This document shows, piece after piece, positions 19,056-28,286 of a stretch of 64,000 nt of DNA. Numbering within the stretch: the stretch's first letter is position 1; every line of letters begins with the position of its first letter. Source of the DNA: Lysobacterales bacterium (GTDB lineage: Bacteria > Pseudomonadota > Gammaproteobacteria > Xanthomonadales > Xanthomonadaceae); the NCBI GenBank assembly GCA_016718605.1, contig JADKCY010000006.1, positions 62,001 to 126,000 on the forward strand, given 5' to 3'. Made by a program: the position numbers and the translations under genes. The notes beneath the pieces were generated by a model. The model was not told the origin of the DNA and searched no databases. It worked only from the letters and a program-made list of their open reading frames with translations.

Positions 19056-19643
19056 TCAGTGTGTGGAGACAGGGGCGGCTCGACGGCTGCCAAGCCATGT
19101 TTCATCAGGCAACCCACCGTGTTGCAGATACTGTCGATTGACGAAGTCATAACTGGGGAGTTCCTTCGCGAGCATCGACACCTTTCGACCCGATTCGGTC
19201 ATCGCGTGCTGTCCAACTTCCTGGAAACCGTAGGTGCCGTGGAAGAGAAGGGCGGCATCGTTGCGTGGTTCAAGGAACACCTCGCAGCAGAGCAGCGGTA
19301 CGCGAGTTTCCGCGTAGCTGGTGACGTCGGCGTAAAAGATTCTTCCAAGGCCTGCACCTCGGCGAGATCCCGCGACGACGATACGGTCGACGTATAGAAA
19401 TTGCGGATGGCGCTGGCGAAACCAGAGGAAGTTTGAACTGGTGTAGGGCGCGTCCGGCAGCATGGCAATCAAGAATCCGACTACGTCGCCTTCGACCTCA
19501 GCGACGCGGAAATATTCCGCCTCACGAATGAAAAAACGGATCTGTTCTGCGTCCAGTGGAAGAATGCCTTGTCCAGCCCCGTTGTTCAGTGCCATCACTG
19601 CATCCAGATCGTTGTCGCGGACATCGCGAATGGCGATCGCCAT
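19056..19643 (-). CDS. GNAT-family N-acetyltransferase, first gene of the min operon
   Basis: 195 residues with a GNAT fold: an acceptor-side N-terminus (IRDVRDNDLDAVMALNN), the beta4 strand FLYVDRIVVAGSRRGAGLGR and the acetyl-CoA pyrophosphate loop R-R-G-A-G-L-G. The long form starts with a GTG at 19673. The ATG at 19643 is preferred because GGGAG lies six bases before it. The substrate is unknown. Its stop is six bases from minC, so it is probably co-expressed with the division-site genes. Confidence 0.85.
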   Translation of the reverse strand: MAIAIRDVRDNDLDAVMALNNGAGQGILPLDAEQIRFFIREAEYFRVAEVEGDVVGFLIAMLPDAPYTSSNFLWFRQRHPQFLYVDRIVVAGSRRGAGLGRIFYADVTSYAETRVPLLCCEVFLEPRNDAALLFHGTYGFQEVGQHAMTESGRKVSMLAKELPSYDFVNRQYLQHGGLPDETWLGSRRAAPVSTH

Positions 19644-20076
19644 GCGGAACTCCCGTTCAAGTGCGTCGGCCACCCCTGCGGGGAAGGGGATAAAGGACGA
19701 TTATGGCATGTGAAAGCACCCGAGTTGCTGTTCTGTGCGTCGGATTGGTCGGTTCGCTTGGCCGGCTGTTGAAAAACGTCCTGCTGCGTTGCGGCAAGGA
19801 TGCGGCGTATGCGAGTCATCGCGTAAGCGATAGTCTCCTTGGGACAAAGTCCAGACACGCTTCGGACCCAAGACTTTGAGAAAGTGCAGGAACGCACTTC
19901 TTCCAAAATTTTTCAGGGTCACTCTCTGGTGTCAACGGGTGCGTGACTGTTGGGTCGTTCAAGCGATCGATCCGGTTGACAAAGTATCCTCGCCTGCAGC
20001 CGGTTCATGTGGTTGGGAAATATGCCGAAAAGCGTTTCCGGTCATGTCGGTTTCTGCTGGGGAGTCATCCGTGGGC
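19644..20076. other. Gene-free stretch upstream of the GNAT-min operon
   Basis: About 430 bases without a convincing gene. They must contain the promoter of the GNAT-min operon, though no strong sigma-70 pair is evident. Two overlapping short minus-strand frames (from 19906 and 19922) look low-complexity and lack family features. A 6-bp inverted repeat (arms AAGTGC and GCACTT, around 19880-19902) sits in the middle. The stretch may be a dispersed intergenic repeat, but a second copy was not found by eye in this window. Confidence 0.4.
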
Positions 20077-20104
20077 AAAAAAAACGCGGCCCGGAGGCCG
20101 CGTT
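20077..20104 (-). terminator. Rho-independent terminator of rpsB-tsf
   Basis: On the minus strand, a perfect 9-bp stem (20096-20104 pairing with 20083-20091, sequence AACGCGGCC and its complement) with a four-base loop is followed at once by eight T residues (20077-20084 on the complementary strand). It lies about 107 bases past the tsf stop. A strong intrinsic terminator here shows that tsf is the last gene of the transcript and that pyrH is not part of it. Confidence 0.88.
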
Positions 20105-20210
20105 CAAATTCACCGTGCACTTCGACTGCTGCGCAAATCTGGCTGCCATGGGGCAGCATCGTTGCGAAATCGTCGGTGGGCTTCTCTGTCGCAAACAACG
20201 TTCGCCGTAA

Positions 20211-21089
20211 TTAGGCGAGCCCCGCTTGCTTCATAACTTCTGCCGCGTAGTCCTCTACCACTTTCTCAATGCCTTCGCCCACCGCAAGACGAGAGAACCG
20301 GATAACCTCCGCGTTGGCGGATTTCAGCGTCTGTTCAACGGTTTGATCCGTGTTCAAGACATAAGGTTGGCCGTAAAGCGTGACTTCATTGACGATCTTG
20401 TTGATCTTGCCGCTGATGATCTTCTCAAGAATATCGGCGGGCTTGGCCTTGTCCTTGTCCGACATCTTGGCCAGTTCAATTTCCTTTTCCTTGGCAAGAA
20501 AGTCGGCCGGCACGTCGCTGGCCTTGTTATGCGGGGGGTTCATGGCAGCCACGTGCATGGCCAAGCCACGGGCCAACTCGATGTCTCCGCCTTTCAATTC
20601 GACTAGAACACCAATTCGGCCGCCGTGAATATAGGCAGCGACGTGATGGCTGCTGGTGAACGCGACCATGCGCCGAACCTGCACGTTTTCGCCAACCTTG
20701 GCAATAACCGCTGCACGCGATTCTTCGACGGTGTTGCCGGACGGAAGCTTGGCGAGCTTCAGAGTCTCAACGTCGGCAGCGTCTGAGCTGAGCGCAGCGT
20801 CAGCGACTGAATTCGCGAACGCGACAAAGTTGTCGTCTTTCGCCACGAAGTCGGTTTCCGAGTTGATTTCCACCAGAACGGCTTTGCCTTCCGTCGAAGC
20901 AGCAACGATGCGACCCTCGGCAGCAACGCGATCTGCCTTTTTGTCGGCTTTGGCCAAGCCGGTTTTGCGCAGATTCTCCATGGCGGCGTCAATATCACCA
21001 CCGCATTCGGTGAGCGCCTTTTTGCATTCCATCATGCCGGCGCCAGAGCGCTCGCGCAGTTCCTTTACCAGACTGGCTGTAATTTCCAT
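20211..21089 (-). CDS. tsf: Elongation factor Ts
   Basis: The nucleotide exchange factor for EF-Tu. The 292 residues match the family. The N-terminal UBA-like domain contains the signature LRERSGAGMMECKKAL, followed by the core with INSETDFVAKDDNF. It follows rpsB after 137 bases, the conserved rpsB-tsf arrangement, and is ended by the terminator at 20077-20104. The usual next gene, pyrH, is absent. Confidence 0.97.
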   Translation of the reverse strand: MEITASLVKELRERSGAGMMECKKALTECGGDIDAAMENLRKTGLAKADKKADRVAAEGRIVAASTEGKAVLVEINSETDFVAKDDNFVAFANSVADAALSSDAADVETLKLAKLPSGNTVEESRAAVIAKVGENVQVRRMVAFTSSHHVAAYIHGGRIGVLVELKGGDIELARGLAMHVAAMNPPHNKASDVPADFLAKEKEIELAKMSDKDKAKPADILEKIISGKINKIVNEVTLYGQPYVLNTDQTVEQTLKSANAEVIRFSRLAVGEGIEKVVEDYAAEVMKQAGLA

Positions 21090-21226
21090 GGGGTATCCTC
21101 GTATGTGATCCAGTGACCGCGTGCCGCGGTACTGCGTATTTCGGTGTCGCGACTCAAGCCATGTTCGGGACGTCTAAGGTGACGTCCCGAAATGTCGAAT
21201 CCATGACGGCTTGATGCTGCGGTGCG

Positions 21227-22084
21227 TTATTCAGCGTTATCGCTGCGGCCAGGGCCGCGACGGTTGTTATTCGGCGCGCCGCGCTTGTTGCCCGGAGCGG
21301 GACGACGCGGTGCCGGCTTGCGATCCGAGGCTTCCTTGACGATGGGGTTGCCGTCCGCATCCAACTCGACAAACTCGTCGTCACTGCGAGCAAACTGCGG
21401 TGCAGCAGCACGACCTTCCAGCACGGCATCAGCGGCTGCCCGCGCGTACAATTGCACGGCGCGGATGGCGTCGTCGTTGCCAGGAATGGCGTAGTCGACC
21501 AATGCCGGGTCGTAGTTGGTGTCGACCACGGCAACCACAGGTATGCCGAGCTTCTTGGCCTCCATGATGGCAATGTTTTCGTGGCCGACATCGATCACAA
21601 ATAGCGCGTCAGGCAGGCCATTCATGTTCTTGATGCCGCCGAGCGAGGCTTCCAGTTTCTCGGCTTCGCGCTGGCGCTGCAGCACTTCGTGCTTCACCAG
21701 TTTTTCGAACGTGCCATCGGTCGCGGCGGCTTCCAGTTCCTTCAAGCGATTGATCGACCCTTTGACCGTGCGGAAGTTGGTCAGCATGCCGCCGAGCCAG
21801 CGCTGAGCCACGAAAGGCTGGCCACAACGGCTGGCTTCTTCTTTGATGGCCTCGCGTGCGGAGCGCTTGGTGCCGACAAACAGGATGGTGCCGCGCTTCT
21901 GCGCCAGTCCTGACAAAAAGTTCATCGCGTCCGTAAACAGCGGGACGGTCTTTTCGAGGTTGATGATGTGAATCTTGCCGCGTGCGCCGAAAATGTAGGG
22001 CGCCATCTTGGGATTCCAGTAACGGGTCTGGTGTCCGAAGTGAACGCCTGCTTCCAGCATTTGACGCATGGTGACCTGGGGCAT
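21227..22084 (-). CDS. rpsB: 30S ribosomal protein S2, with extended C-terminus
   Basis: A ribosomal small-subunit protein needed for assembly and S1 binding. The conserved core includes MLEAGVHFGHQTRYWNPKM, QRWLGGMLTNFRTVKGSI and ALFVIDVGHENIAIMEAKKL. At 285 residues it is about 40 longer than the E. coli protein. The extra C-terminal tail is rich in Arg, Pro, Asn and Gly (about residues 255-285) and is probably disordered and basic. It is the first gene of rpsB-tsf, with a leader of about 165 bases that may carry S2 autoregulation. Confidence 0.96.
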   Translation of the reverse strand: MPQVTMRQMLEAGVHFGHQTRYWNPKMAPYIFGARGKIHIINLEKTVPLFTDAMNFLSGLAQKRGTILFVGTKRSAREAIKEEASRCGQPFVAQRWLGGMLTNFRTVKGSINRLKELEAAATDGTFEKLVKHEVLQRQREAEKLEASLGGIKNMNGLPDALFVIDVGHENIAIMEAKKLGIPVVAVVDTNYDPALVDYAIPGNDDAIRAVQLYARAAADAVLEGRAAAPQFARSDDEFVELDADGNPIVKEASDRKPAPRRPAPGNKRGAPNNNRRGPGRSDNAE

Positions 22085-22284
22085 GATTGCCTCCTATTCA
22101 TATGGAACGCATCCCTGGTCAAGGGAGGTTCGTGGGTTGGGCCTCCACACCCGCAGAATCTGCAGTCGGTCTTCTACGGAAAACCGGCACCCCACAGATC
22201 GTTACGGCGGATGTGTGTGAATTCACCGATGAGGTTCGGCGTGAACCGTTTGACGGCCCTAAACCGGGCAACCAAGCCTGTCAA
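22085..22284 (-). promoter_or_regulatory. rpsB promoter and long untranslated leader
   Basis: On the minus strand a perfect TTGACA -35 box (22279-22284) is followed after 17 bases by TAGGGC (22256-22261), a weak -10 with a G/C-rich downstream stretch, as seen at stringently controlled ribosomal promoters. Transcription would start near 22249, leaving about 165 untranslated bases. In E. coli the rpsB leader is the site of S2 feedback control. Whether this leader folds similarly cannot be judged by eye. The rest of the interval up to map (22285-22434) holds the map promoter region, with nothing distinctive seen. Confidence 0.5.
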
Positions 22285-22434
22285 CAATAGCGGACGCGGG
22301 CGCTGGGCGCAAGTTCGATGGTCGACCACAAGGTGGGGATCGCGGATTATTTGGCGCCGACGCGTTGCGTGAGTTACTGACGTTGGTGCGGATTCTGCTT
22401 TGAGATTCAGGCGTCGCTGGTGAATAATCCAGCG

Positions 22435-23208
22435 ATGAAAGTCGTCATCAAAACCCCGCAACAAATCGAACGTATGCGAGACGCTGGCCGTTTGGCGGCT
22501 GAAGTGCTCGACATGATTACGCCGCATGTGGTTGCGGGTGTTAGCACCGAGCATCTGGACCAGTTGTGCTACCGCTACATCACCGAGGTGCAGGGGACTA
22601 TTCCTGCCAATGTCGGCTATCGCGGTTTCCCCAAGACTCTTTGTACGTCTGTCAACAATGTCATCTGTCACGGAATCCCCAGTGAGAGCAAAGTGCTCAA
22701 GGACGGTGACATCGTCAATATCGATGTCACTGTTATAAAAGATGGCTGGCACGGGGATACCAGCAGAATGTATGTGGTTGGACAGGCGTCCGTGATCGCG
22801 AAGCGATTGGTGGATGTGACCTTTGATGCCATGTGGCATGGAATTCGCGCGGTACGGCCGGGTGCCACCTTGGGTGATATCGGCCATGCGATCCAGAGTT
22901 TTGTCGAGGCGCACCGGTTTTCGGTGGTTCGGGAGTACTGTGGTCACGGGATCGGGCAGGTCTATCACGAAGACCCGCAGGTATTGCATTACGGACTTCC
23001 GGGCACAGGTCTGGTCTTGAAGAAGGGCATGACCTTCACCATTGAGCCGATGGTGAACGCAGGGGCAAGGCACACGCGCTTGTTGCCCGACGGCTGGACG
23101 GTCGTCACCAAGGATCGTTCGTTGTCTGCGCAGTGGGAGCACATGCTGGCAGTGACGGACGATGGGTTTGATGTGCTGACTCTCTCTGAAGGTTCTCGAC
23201 GACCATGA
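22435..23208 (+). CDS. map: Type I methionine aminopeptidase
   Basis: Removes the initiator Met from nascent proteins. 257 residues from the ATG at 22435. A GTG five codons earlier is in frame, but the family normally begins near MKVVIKTP. The five metal ligands are visible: two Asp in VNIDVTVIKDGWHGDTSRM, His in YCGHGIGQVYHE, Glu in TFTIEPMVN and Glu in SAQWEHMLAV. The gene is divergent from rpsB, the usual pairing, and its stop overlaps the glnD start as ATGA. Confidence 0.95.
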   Translation: MKVVIKTPQQIERMRDAGRLAAEVLDMITPHVVAGVSTEHLDQLCYRYITEVQGTIPANVGYRGFPKTLCTSVNNVICHGIPSESKVLKDGDIVNIDVTVIKDGWHGDTSRMYVVGQASVIAKRLVDVTFDAMWHGIRAVRPGATLGDIGHAIQSFVEAHRFSVVREYCGHGIGQVYHEDPQVLHYGLPGTGLVLKKGMTFTIEPMVNAGARHTRLLPDGWTVVTKDRSLSAQWEHMLAVTDDGFDVLTLSEGSRRP

Positions 23209-25889
23209 TTGCAGCGCCGCAGGCTGTCGATACCCAACTCGCCACCTGCTTGTTGGGTATCGAGGATGCGGCGGCGTGGCGCTCTGCGGTCAAGCGGTTT
23301 CTCGCTGATGCCGAGCAGGCAGATGCGTTGGCTTTCGATGCGGGTACCGATATCGATCAACTGCTTGCGGCGCGGACCCGACGTGTGGACGCCGTGCTTT
23401 GCGATGCCTTTCGCCGTGATTTTCAGGCCGAGCCGGGGTTGTGTTTGCTTGCAACCGGCGGCTACGGCCGAGGGGAGTTGTTCCCATACTCCGATGTCGA
23501 TGTGCTCTTGTTGATCGAATCCGATCAGGCGCAGGCACGCGAGCGCATCGAGCAGTTTCTGACACGTCTTTGGGATGCTGGACTTGCACCTGGGCATGCG
23601 GTCAGGAGCCTTCAGGAATGCCTGCAAGTTGGAGGTCAGGACGCGACGGTCGCAACCGCGCTGCTGGAATGTCGTTATCTATGTGGTGACGCTGACGCCG
23701 CGTTGCGCCTGAAGCGTGAATCGCGAACTGAGGCTTTCTGGCCTTCGGCGGATTTTTTCGAGGTCAAACTTGATGAGCAACGCCAGCGTCACGCGCGCTA
23801 CAACGACACCGCATACAACTTGGAACCCAATTTGAAGGAAGGCCCGGGCGGGCTTCGCGATCTCCATTCTTTGACGTGGATGGCGAAACGCATCTATGGC
23901 GTCAATGCGCTGAATGAGTTGATTCCTTTGGGGGCCGGCGGGCGCGACGAGATTGCTGCACTGGAGCGTGAGAGACGCGCGCTTTCGCGCGTACGCTACG
24001 GACTGCACATGGTTGCGCAGCGTCGTGAGGAGCGCCTGCTGTTTGATTACCAGCGACCACTGGCCTTGCGATTCGGTTTCGAGGACCAGCACGCGGACAA
24101 TCTTGCCGTTGAACAACTGATGCAGGGGTACTTTCGTAGTGCCGCTGTCGTCGTTCGACTAAATGGTCGTTTGTTACAGCGGTTCCAAGAGTCATTGGCC
24201 GGTGATGTTGAACAGGAACCGATCGACGAAGACTATCTGTCTGCGGGTGGTTTCCTGAAGTTTCATGACGCCGAACTGTTGCGTCGTGAGCCGCTGAACA
24301 TCCTGACGATGTTCCGGGTCTGGGCCGCGAACCCATCCTTGCGCGGGCTGCATTCGACAGCCGCGCGCGCACTTGGGGAAGCCTTGCCGAGCATTGATGA
24401 GGCATTTCGCGCGCGACCCGATGTGCGCCGCATGTTTCTGGCAATCCTGCGCGGCAATTCGCCGGTGGCATCGTTGGAGCGGATGTGGCAGTTGGGCGTG
24501 CTGGGTCGCTACTTGCCGTCGTTTGGCAACGTGTCGGGTCGCATGCAGTACGACCTGTTCCATGTTTATACGGTGGATCAACACACACTGGCTGTTTTGA
24601 AGAACATCGCCAGTTTCAGTCAAGCCGAAAGTACGCAACGATTCGCCCTGGCGCATGCTTTGTGGCCACGCCTTCGAAAGCCGGAATTGCTGTTGTTGGC
24701 GGGATTGTTTCACGACATTGCCAAAGGCCGGGGCGGAGATCATTCCAAGCTCGGCGCGCTCGATGCTGAACAGTTTTGCCTGCAACATGGCTTGGGGGTT
24801 GCTGATGCTGATCTGGTGGCTTGGCTTGTCAGGCAGCACTTGTTGATGTCAGTGACGGCGCAACGTCAGGATATTTCCGATCCATCGGTCATTGAGCGAT
24901 TCGCAGCAGAAGTGCGTGAGCGTGAACGATTGGACTACCTGTACATGCTGACGGTTGCCGACATTGCCGGAACCAGTCCCAAGCTTTGGAACGCCTGGAA
25001 GGATCGCTTGCTGGCGGACTTGCATGGTGCCACGCGGTTTACCTTGCGCCGAGGCTTGGAGAACCGTGTCTATGCCGATGAGCGAATCGCCGAAACTCGC
25101 GCCGCGGCGAAAGTGCGCCTGCAGGATACTGGCTTGACCGCTGAGCATGTCGAAGCATTATGGGTGGATTTCCCCCCCGAGAGTTTTTTGCGCTACAGCC
25201 CGGAGCAAATCGCATGGCAGACCAAGGGCATCGCAAGCGCGTCAGAGTGCGGGCTTCCCGTGGTCTTGGCGCGTCCTCACTCCCGACCTGGCGCTTTGGA
25301 AATATTCGTCTATTCGCCGGATCGTGACGGTCTGTTTGCCGCGGCTGCAGCAACACTGGATCGGTTAGGGCTAACCATTGCCGAGGCGCGCATTGTCACA
25401 TCACCCAGCGGTGTAACCATGGATACATTTCAGGTGCTGGATGCCGGTGTGGAGTTCGTTGCACCGGAGCGGCGCGCTGCCACGATCGCGCAAACGCTGC
25501 GAGATGCGTTGTCGCGTGAACACCTTGATATGACAGCGCCGCAACGGATGACTCCACGGCAACTGAAACACTTCAGAATCCCCGTGCAAATCGAGTTCGT
25601 TCCTGACCTGGCACGCGCGCGAACAACCATGACATTGGTGTGTACCGACCGCCCCGGTTTGCTGGCAAGTGTTGCGGTTCAACTGCGCTCCCTTGGTTTG
25701 CGCATCCATGATGCGCGAATCGCAACTTTCGGCGAACGCGTGGAGGACTTCTTCCAGATTAGCGATGAAGCTGACCATGCGGTCATTGATCCACAACGCC
25801 TGCAGGAGTTGCGAGAGCGTCTGGTTACCGCGCTTTCCGATACTTTGCTGGCTGAAAACAAGGGGACGCCTCATGTCATCAACCTTTGA
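23205..25889 (+). CDS. glnD: Bifunctional [protein-PII] uridylyltransferase / uridylyl-removing enzyme
   Basis: The nitrogen sensor that uridylylates or deuridylylates PII (GlnB/GlnK) according to glutamine. The 894 residues are arranged as a nucleotidyltransferase domain (GGYGRGELFPYSDVDVLLL around residues 85-103), a central helical part, an HD hydrolase domain (LFHDIAKGRGGDHS near residue 505) and two C-terminal ACT domains that bind glutamine (starting near FVYSPDRDGLFAAAA and LVCTDRPGLLASVAV). It is coupled to map by a four-base overlap and overlaps dapD by 17 bases. Confidence 0.96.
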   Translation: MIAAPQAVDTQLATCLLGIEDAAAWRSAVKRFLADAEQADALAFDAGTDIDQLLAARTRRVDAVLCDAFRRDFQAEPGLCLLATGGYGRGELFPYSDVDVLLLIESDQAQARERIEQFLTRLWDAGLAPGHAVRSLQECLQVGGQDATVATALLECRYLCGDADAALRLKRESRTEAFWPSADFFEVKLDEQRQRHARYNDTAYNLEPNLKEGPGGLRDLHSLTWMAKRIYGVNALNELIPLGAGGRDEIAALERERRALSRVRYGLHMVAQRREERLLFDYQRPLALRFGFEDQHADNLAVEQLMQGYFRSAAVVVRLNGRLLQRFQESLAGDVEQEPIDEDYLSAGGFLKFHDAELLRREPLNILTMFRVWAANPSLRGLHSTAARALGEALPSIDEAFRARPDVRRMFLAILRGNSPVASLERMWQLGVLGRYLPSFGNVSGRMQYDLFHVYTVDQHTLAVLKNIASFSQAESTQRFALAHALWPRLRKPELLLLAGLFHDIAKGRGGDHSKLGALDAEQFCLQHGLGVADADLVAWLVRQHLLMSVTAQRQDISDPSVIERFAAEVRERERLDYLYMLTVADIAGTSPKLWNAWKDRLLADLHGATRFTLRRGLENRVYADERIAETRAAAKVRLQDTGLTAEHVEALWVDFPPESFLRYSPEQIAWQTKGIASASECGLPVVLARPHSRPGALEIFVYSPDRDGLFAAAAATLDRLGLTIAEARIVTSPSGVTMDTFQVLDAGVEFVAPERRAATIAQTLRDALSREHLDMTAPQRMTPRQLKHFRIPVQIEFVPDLARARTTMTLVCTDRPGLLASVAVQLRSLGLRIHDARIATFGERVEDFFQISDEADHAVIDPQRLQELRERLVTALSDTLLAENKGTPHVINL

Positions 25890-26730
25890 TCTCGTTGCAC
25901 GAATCGAGTCCGCGTTTGAGCGTCGCAACGACATTCAGCCCGACAACGCGCCGATGGCGTTGGTCGCCGATGTCGATCGAGTCATTGAAGGTCTCGAGCG
26001 CGGCGAGTGGCGTGTTGCGGAACGTTCGAATGATGGCGCCTGGGTTGTCAATGAATGGCTGAAAAAGGCCGTTCTCTTGTATTTTCGGGTATCTCCCAAT
26101 CGCTGCATGCCCAGTCCAGACGGCGCACACAGTCTGCTGACGGCTTGGGACAAGGTTCCATTGCGCGACATGGGCAATGGGGATGGTCACTGGGCGGCCA
26201 GGGAAGGAGTTCGCGTTGTACCGGGTGCTATCGTTCGGCGAGGTGCTTGTATTCGGCGTGATGCTGTATTGATGCCGAGTTTTGTCAACATTGGTGCCTA
26301 TGTGGGTGAGGGCACGATGGTCGATACTTGGGCCACTGTCGGCAGCTGTGCTCAAATCGGTCGCGGTGTTCACCTGTCTGGCGGGGCAGGCATCGGTGGT
26401 GTGCTTGAGCCGTTGCAGGCCTCGCCTACCATCATCGAAGACGACTGTTTCATCGGCGCGCGATCAGAAGTGGTCGAAGGTGTCGTGGTTGAACGGGGTG
26501 CTGTCATTGGCATGGGAGTTTTCCTAGGGCAAAGTACCCGGATCTACAACCGCATGACTGGCGCAATAAGCTACGGTCGCGTGCCAGCGGGCAGCGTCGT
26601 CGTTGCGGGCTCATTGCCTGCACATGATGGCTCGCACTCGCTCTACGCAGCGGTCATCGTGAAACAGGTGGACGCCAAGACCCGTAGCAAGGTCGGCATA
26701 AACGCTCTGCTCAGAGGTGACACGGAATGA
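25873..26730 (+). CDS. dapD: 2,3,4,5-tetrahydropyridine-2,6-dicarboxylate N-succinyltransferase
   Basis: Catalyses the succinylation step of lysine and diaminopimelate synthesis, which feeds peptidoglycan. 285 residues from the ATG at 25873, which has AAGGGGAC upstream; the longer open frame lies inside glnD. The left-handed beta-helix of hexapeptide repeats is evident (PGAIVRRGACIRRDAVLM, VNIGAYVGEGTMVDTWATVG). It overlaps glnD by 17 bases and the next gene by four (ATGA). dapE, two genes on, acts later in the same pathway. Confidence 0.95.
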   Translation: MSSTFDLVARIESAFERRNDIQPDNAPMALVADVDRVIEGLERGEWRVAERSNDGAWVVNEWLKKAVLLYFRVSPNRCMPSPDGAHSLLTAWDKVPLRDMGNGDGHWAAREGVRVVPGAIVRRGACIRRDAVLMPSFVNIGAYVGEGTMVDTWATVGSCAQIGRGVHLSGGAGIGGVLEPLQASPTIIEDDCFIGARSEVVEGVVVERGAVIGMGVFLGQSTRIYNRMTGAISYGRVPAGSVVVAGSLPAHDGSHSLYAAVIVKQVDAKTRSKVGINALLRGDTE

Positions 26731-27104
26731 CATCGAGATCTTCGCCACCTGCAAAGGTCATGGTCTACGGACTGAACGCTTGTTCAACGTGTGACAAGGC
26801 GAGAGCTTGGCTGACCGGGCATGGCGTTAGCCACCAGTTCATCGATTACCGAGAACATCCGATTGCGGCAGAGCAGCTCGTCGCATGGGCGACTTCGCTG
26901 GGCTGGGAAAAGTTGGTCAATCGCGCAAGCTACACATGGCGCGATTTGCCGGACGCACGAAAAAATCCAATGGCGGCGCAGGATTGGCTGGCATTGATTG
27001 CCGAGTTTCCTGCCCTCGTGAAACGTCCCGTGGTGGTAGGGGAGGATGGTGTACAAGTGGGCTTCAACGAGAAACGCTTTTCGCAACGGTTTGATTCGCA
27101 ATAG
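26727..27104 (+). CDS. yffB: ArsC-family reductase, YffB/Spx type
   Basis: A small thioredoxin-fold protein of 125 residues with a CXXC site (Cys-Ser-Thr-Cys in NACSTCDKARAWL, about residues 19-22) and the family segments TWRDLP and LIKRPV-like LVKRPVVV. This matches the YffB branch of the ArsC/Spx family, which in E. coli also sits next to dapE. YffB proteins appear glutathione-dependent and do not reduce arsenate well, so an arsenate role is not claimed. It is coupled to dapD (ATGA), and dapE begins three bases after its stop. Confidence 0.88.
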   Translation: MTSRSSPPAKVMVYGLNACSTCDKARAWLTGHGVSHQFIDYREHPIAAEQLVAWATSLGWEKLVNRASYTWRDLPDARKNPMAAQDWLALIAEFPALVKRPVVVGEDGVQVGFNEKRFSQRFDSQ

Positions 27105-27107
27105 GCC

Positions 27108-28274
27108 ATGAATCGCCAAGACAACGGGGACTCCCCACTGCTTGCATTGGCTCAGGACCTCGTCCGGCGCCGATCGGTTACGCCAGACGATGGAGGCTGC
27201 CAAGCCATTGTTGCAGAGCGGCTCCGCGCCTCGGGTTTCACCGTCGAATCGCTGGATTCGGGTGATGTTGCGAATTTATGGTGTTGGAGGTCTTGGGGTG
27301 AGGGTCCCGTTTTCATGTTCCTTGGTCACACAGACGTCGTGCCCAGCGGACCTGCAGAGCGCTGGCGCCATCCACCGTTTGATGCAGTGATTGCAGATGG
27401 CTATTTACATGGCCGTGGCAGTGCAGACATGAAAGGCAGCGTCGCTGCGATGGTCTGTGCTCTTGAGAACATTGCGCAGTCCGCTCAGTCGATCGCTGGC
27501 ACAGTGGGATTGCTTTTGACTTCGGACGAAGAAGGCGACGCCATCCTAGGCGTGCGGCATGTGGTGAAGATCTTCAAGTCGCGGGGACAGCACGTTGATT
27601 TCTGCTTGGTCGGTGAGCCCTCATCCAGTTTGACCTTGGGTGATGTCGTTCGCATTGGGCGACGTGGGTCCTTGACGGCGACGGTGGATGTGCGTGGCGT
27701 CCAGGGGCATGTTGCCTATCCCGACAAGGCCGTCAATCCTATCCATGCCGTCCTGCCAATCTTGAGTGAGTTGCAGCAACGCAACTGGGATGGTGATGAG
27801 CCTTATCCCGAGTTTCCACCAACATCTTTTCAGATCGCTAACTTCAATGCGGGTACGGGGGCTTCCAATGTCATACCGGGGAACGCGCGGGTGCAATTTA
27901 ATCTGCGTTATTCACCACGTTGGAATGCACAAAACTTGATCGATGATATTGAGGCGTTGTTTCTTGCCGCGGGTGTAGAAGCGGCATTTGATTGGCATCG
28001 CTCCGGCGAGCCATTTCATACCAGCGGTGGAATACTGCGCAATGCGGTGCGTAAAATTCTCGCAAAGCAGTGTGGCATCACGCCGGAAGAAAATACCGGT
28101 GGCGGAACTTCGGATGGTCGCTTCATCGCGACGATGGGTGCGGAAATCGTCGAGTTGGGTCCCATTAATTCAAGCATTCATCAAATTGACGAATGTGTTG
28201 CAGTACAGGATCTTTTGCAATTGCAGCACATTTATCAGCACATTGCGCGGGACTGCCTCTCGCGCAATGCCTGA
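27108..28274 (+). CDS. dapE: Succinyl-diaminopimelate desuccinylase
   Basis: A zinc-dependent M20-family amidohydrolase that releases LL-diaminopimelate. The 388 residues show the metal-binding FLGHTDVVPSGP (His and the following Asp), GRGSADMKGSVAAM, the catalytic Glu pair in LLTSDEEGDA and the terminal ligand region GPINSSIHQIDECV. It completes a map-glnD-dapD-yffB-dapE run with overlaps or tiny gaps throughout. It converges on fadD with only 12 bases between the two stops. Confidence 0.95.
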   Translation: MNRQDNGDSPLLALAQDLVRRRSVTPDDGGCQAIVAERLRASGFTVESLDSGDVANLWCWRSWGEGPVFMFLGHTDVVPSGPAERWRHPPFDAVIADGYLHGRGSADMKGSVAAMVCALENIAQSAQSIAGTVGLLLTSDEEGDAILGVRHVVKIFKSRGQHVDFCLVGEPSSSLTLGDVVRIGRRGSLTATVDVRGVQGHVAYPDKAVNPIHAVLPILSELQQRNWDGDEPYPEFPPTSFQIANFNAGTGASNVIPGNARVQFNLRYSPRWNAQNLIDDIEALFLAAGVEAAFDWHRSGEPFHTSGGILRNAVRKILAKQCGITPEENTGGGTSDGRFIATMGAEIVELGPINSSIHQIDECVAVQDLLQLQHIYQHIARDCLSRNA

Positions 28275-28286
28275 TGTGATTGGAAA

